Position numbers and translations under genes: made by a program. The notes beneath the pieces are model-generated. The model ran no database searches. It saw only the letters and a list, made by a program, of their open reading frames with translations, and was not told where the DNA came from. Below, piece after piece: positions 1-12,500 of a DNA stretch of 12,500 nucleotides; position 1 is the stretch's first letter; each line of letters starts with the position of its first letter. Origin of the DNA: Botryococcus braunii (taxonomy: Eukaryota; Chlorophyta; Trebouxiophyceae); the NCBI GenBank assembly GCA_002005505.1, contig KV908348.1, positions 178,550-191,049 on the forward strand, in the 5' to 3' direction.

Positions 1-3796
<3,796 letters not shown>

Positions 3797-3906
3797 GTGC
3801 TTATCGTCAGCCAGGGTCCATTTTGCTGCTTGCAAGCCAGGATTACGATTCCTGACCCTCAGGGGCGGCTTGTGATTGGTGGTTCCGCATCCAAATTGCT
3901 TCCCGA

Positions 3907-4000
3907 ATGGAGAATCGCTACGGAGAATCTCCATAGCACACAGCGTCGCTCTAAGTATATTATGTAATATACTCAAAGTGTTCTACGTATGCCTACGTAG
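3907..4000. repeat. Cluster of three short inverted repeats
   Basis: ATGGAGA (3907-3913) pairs with TCTCCAT (3928-3934). AGTATATTA (3954-3962) pairs with TAATATACT (3965-3973) around a 2-nt centre. CTACGTA (3983-3989) pairs with TACGTAG (3994-4000). They lie just after the kinase stop, so they may fold in the 3' UTR. Confidence 0.7.
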
Positions 4001-4106
4001 GCAAACCTTGTACCGTAAAAGGCGGCTTGTGATTGGGGCAGATGCATCTGTCATCATATCCGAGACATCTCAATAGCTCATGGCGCTGCTCTGATCAGGC
4101 TCGGGT

Positions 4107-4259
4107 TTTTGTGCAGACACTGAGCTCGAGCTGTTGATGGTGCGGCATAAATCACCCAGGGTTTTTATGCATTCGGTTAGACCTAGGTTGCTATTTTTGC
4201 ATACTTACTGAACAGGAGGGCTTGAATCAGACCCGTGGTTTTGTGCAGACACTGAGCTG
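4107..4259 (+). repeat. 20-nt exact direct repeat (4107-4126 and 4240-4259)
   Basis: The word TTTTGTGCAGACACTGAGCT occurs twice, 133 nt apart, and the flanking bases (TGATCAGGCTCGGG versus TGAATCAGACCCGTGG) are also related. This points to an old tandem duplication. Confidence 0.85.
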
Positions 4260-4351
4260 CTACGCCAGTGCGGAAAAAACAACTGCAGGGTACCTAAGTG
4301 TGTTAGAGTAACGGGGTACGTACCCTTCAAAACCTGTTGCCCCTGTATCAT

Positions 4352-4371
4352 ATATGACATGCATGTCATAT
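4352..4371. repeat. 20-bp perfect palindrome
   Basis: ATATGACATG followed by CATGTCATAT is its own reverse complement, with no spacer. It could be a dimer binding site or a cruciform-prone element. Confidence 0.9.
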
Positions 4372-4381
4372 GGCGCCTGCA

Positions 4382-4746
4382 GGGACCAGCATAGGGGGGA
4401 CATACCTCTATAGTACAGTGGTACATACACGGTAGGTACCTCAGAGTATCAGGGTACCATTCAGCACAGTATTTGGTGCAATTGAGTACAGCTTGTTGCC
4501 ACGGGGCCTCATAGTACCTTTTACAGTACTATACAGTACATGTATGAGATGGCGGCAGGGACCAGCATATTGGGACAAACTTCTATAGTACACTGGTACT
4601 TACACGGCAAGTACCTTCGAGTATCGGGGTACCATTCAGTATGCGTTGCCCCAGTACTATGCATAAATGAGACGACGGCTAGGGTTAGCATTATGGGATC
4701 CCATAGTCCCGACATATCTGGACATACCTCTGTAGTACACTGGTAC
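4382..4746 (+). repeat. Diverged tandem repeat, two good copies and one partial
   Basis: Copy A (4382-4464) and copy B (4558-4639) share GGGACCAGCAT, then CTATAGTACA.TGGTAC, TACACGG, GAGTATC.GGGTACC and ATTCAG. Copy C (4682-4746) keeps GGGTTAGCAT and GTAGTACACTGGTAC. The start-to-start spacings of 176 and 124 nt show indels between copies. Confidence 0.75.
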
Positions 4747-4780
4747 AATGTGTGCGTGCGTGCACTCGCGCGCGCGCGCG

Positions 4781-4866
<86 letters not shown>
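4747..4866 (+). repeat. (CG)n then (GT)n microsatellite
   Basis: TGCGTGCGTGCA, then an alternating CG run (about 4768-4780), then an uninterrupted GT tract at 4784-4866. The same order (CACTCGCGCG, then the long dinucleotide run) occurs at 120-255. Confidence 0.97.
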
Positions 4867-4867
<1 letters not shown>

Positions 4868-6106
4868 CAATGCGCATGTGCAGGTTTTGGTGATCTGGGC
4901 ATTGCCAGATATGCCTTCCGACACCCACAAGCCTCTACGGTAGTCCCTCCAGTTTAGCAACCTCATAAGTCAATGCGGAGGGGCCTCTACAATTTGGGCA
5001 ATGAGAATGACTTTAACTCAGTCTAGGTGTTTTCTCCCTTCACAGGGAACATCACTAACCACACTAGATAACCAAATTTGGATCACAACTGCACCCTCGA
5101 CAGCTGCATGCATACATAACTGCGCAGTCACCAGGGCGCAGACCATAATGTGGGAAGGTACTTGCCAACCTCTGAAGGACAGGAGGTAAAGAAAGCCTTA
5201 GGAGCCTTGCTTAAAACGGTCATCAAAGGTGGCGACTCGCCACTGGCGATGCGAAGCATCGAACTGTCTCCCGATAACAGCTACAACGGTAAGCGCGGCA
5301 AGGTGCCCGATCCTTGATTGATTTTGTACCATTACGGAAATTTGCAGAGGGATCCCTGGGAAAACGTGATCTCCCTGGCCTGAGGCTGAGGGTAAGAGGA
5401 TTTGGGACTGGAAATTTGCAGACGGATGTTCGGCTGCAAATCTCGCCAGATTAAGTAATCACGTGACTCACGTTTTTCAAAAAAGTCTGCCAATATTGCG
5501 TGCGATCGATCTAGCCCACATGAGCACAGCCGGATCGTCTCCCAAATAGTTCCCGTTCCTACAGGATAGATTATCAGCCCTGATAGTTTCAGCGTTGCAC
5601 GTAACATCAGGGATCATTGGTCTCATCTGGATACTGTTTAGCCCGTGCCATGTCGTGGGACCAGGTTGATCAACCAAGAAGACGTACACGCCCTAACAGG
5701 CGTCTCTCTTCTATCAGGGTCTCCTCCATATCGTACTTGCCCGATACTTCTAATTTCTTGGCGTGCGTTCACCTTGATCGTTGGTCCCTCTGCTCCGACG
5801 CTTGTCTAGGTTATGTTCGAAGGACTGCGTGAATGGACGGAGATCCGAAGGGTCGCGTTGCGGAGCACTCATGCCTGCAGGGCACTTTTCAGAGGTCCTG
5901 ATCATCCATATCATATCATGCTTAACCCTGAGCTTATGTGCTTTTCCAAACGGAGCAGGTACGTTCCCCAGCTCTCCGCAGAGAGTTCCGTGGACGCCCT
6001 ACTTTGGCACTTCTACGTCCCACATCATATTGTGAATAATGGATGGCCTTCAAATTAGTTTGTTCTCGGATCTCAAATCGTTTCTCAAATCACTTCTCTC
6101 GTGCAG
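4867..6106. other. Unassigned stretch upstream of the LRR cap exons
   Basis: It holds the promoter, 5' UTR or early exons of the LRR gene, none of which I can place firmly. One exon-like segment (5183-5288) is listed separately. Open readings such as 5813-6058 have no recognisable family. No clear signal peptide exon was found. Confidence 0.4.
5183..5288 (+). CDS. Possible exon, cap-like (EVKKAL...SIEL...NSYNG)
   Basis: It lies between GGACAG and donor GTAAGC (5289) and is open: EVKKALGALLKTV, then MRSIELSPDNSYNG. It ends in phase 1, which would join exon 6107-6204 in frame. Both halves resemble the genuine cap further on (DVKRAL... and VVSIEL..N..G), so it may be an upstream exon of this gene or the remnant of a duplicated cap. 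It lacks the W/C motif. Weak call. Confidence 0.3.
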
Positions 6107-12499
<6,393 letters not shown>

Positions 12500-12500
12500 G

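Larger units (their letters stand above)
3797..4289. other. Probable 3' flank of kinase gene, with inverted and direct repeats
   Basis: No coding sequence was recognised. A TGTAA word (3963-3967), the usual green-algal polyadenylation signal, sits 167 nt after the stop, but such a pentamer is expected by chance about every kilobase. Direct repeats: GGCGGCTTGTGATTGG at 3864 and 4021, and a 20-mer at 4107 and 4240. Inverted repeats are listed separately. Confidence 0.5.
4290..4746. promoter_or_regulatory. GTAC-rich tandem repeat region upstream of LRR gene (possible regulatory cluster)
   Basis: GTAC occurs 18 times here (starts 4290, 4316, 4320, 4413, 4421, 4436, 4454, 4486, 4514, 4526, 4536, 4588, 4596, 4611, 4629, 4654, 4735, 4743), against roughly two expected. 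Part of this comes from a diverged tandem unit. GTAC is the core site of SBP-domain factors such as Chlamydomonas CRR1. A regulatory role here is inference only. Confidence 0.35.

Noticed and set aside
5001..5189. 62-residue open reading frame as a first exon with signal peptide
   Set aside because: No hydrophobic signal segment, and composition looks random.
5813..6058. 81-residue open reading frame from an ATG
   Set aside because: No recognisable family or LRR spacing, and no good splice context linking it to the cap exons. It could still be untranslated leader.

Overview
This is eukaryotic, intron-rich nuclear DNA. About 10% of the window is recognisable coding sequence, cut into short exons on the + strand. 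The rest is intronic or intergenic and carries very long dinucleotide microsatellites (CA/TG and GA/CT), a 22-23-nt minisatellite and other tandem repeats. No prokaryotic operon, RNA gene, CRISPR array or transposon ORF was seen. The taxon cannot be fixed by eye. A chlorophyte alga is my best guess, from the GCAG-type acceptors, GTGAGT/GTGCG-type donors, a TKL-like kinase with DVG instead of DFG, and LRRs of the form G(S/T)LPxxWxxLxxLxxLxLxxNxLxG. A brown alga, where one-repeat-per-exon LRR genes are also known, is the main alternative.

Positions 1-3796 hold the 3' half of a protein kinase gene, rebuilt by hand from six exons that join in phase: 1-46, 826-846, 1375-1429, 2575-2624, 3027-3175 and 3643-3796. 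The exons give an unbroken 157-residue reading from the helix before the catalytic loop, through HYDIKPGN, DVG, the activation loop, APE, subdomain IX and the subdomain XI arginine, to an in-frame TGA. The N-lobe lies upstream of the window.

Positions 3797 to about 5182 look intergenic. They contain inverted repeats, direct repeats, a 20-bp perfect palindrome, a diverged tandem repeat with 18 GTAC tetramers in 457 bp, and a (GT)n tract.

From about 6107 (possibly 5183) to the right edge lies the 5' part of a leucine-rich repeat gene. It has an N-terminal cap region (6107-6204 and 6399-6588, with a paired-Cys C..WIGINC motif), then six LRR exons of exactly 72 nt (24 codons, phase 1-1) and one aberrant 87-nt LRR exon. 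The last exon ends one base before the window does.

Plant-type receptor kinases are ordered LRR, transmembrane segment, kinase. The simplest reading is therefore two head-to-tail paralogous LRR receptor-kinase genes: the kinase end of one, followed by the LRR start of the next. A single kinase-LRR fusion is not fully excluded, because the kinase stop overlaps a good splice donor (CTGTGAGT). The most unusual feature is the intron content. Complementary repeat tracts lie in neighbouring introns, including a 193-nt pure polypurine tract and a 189-nt pure polypyrimidine tract on either side of the aberrant LRR exon.
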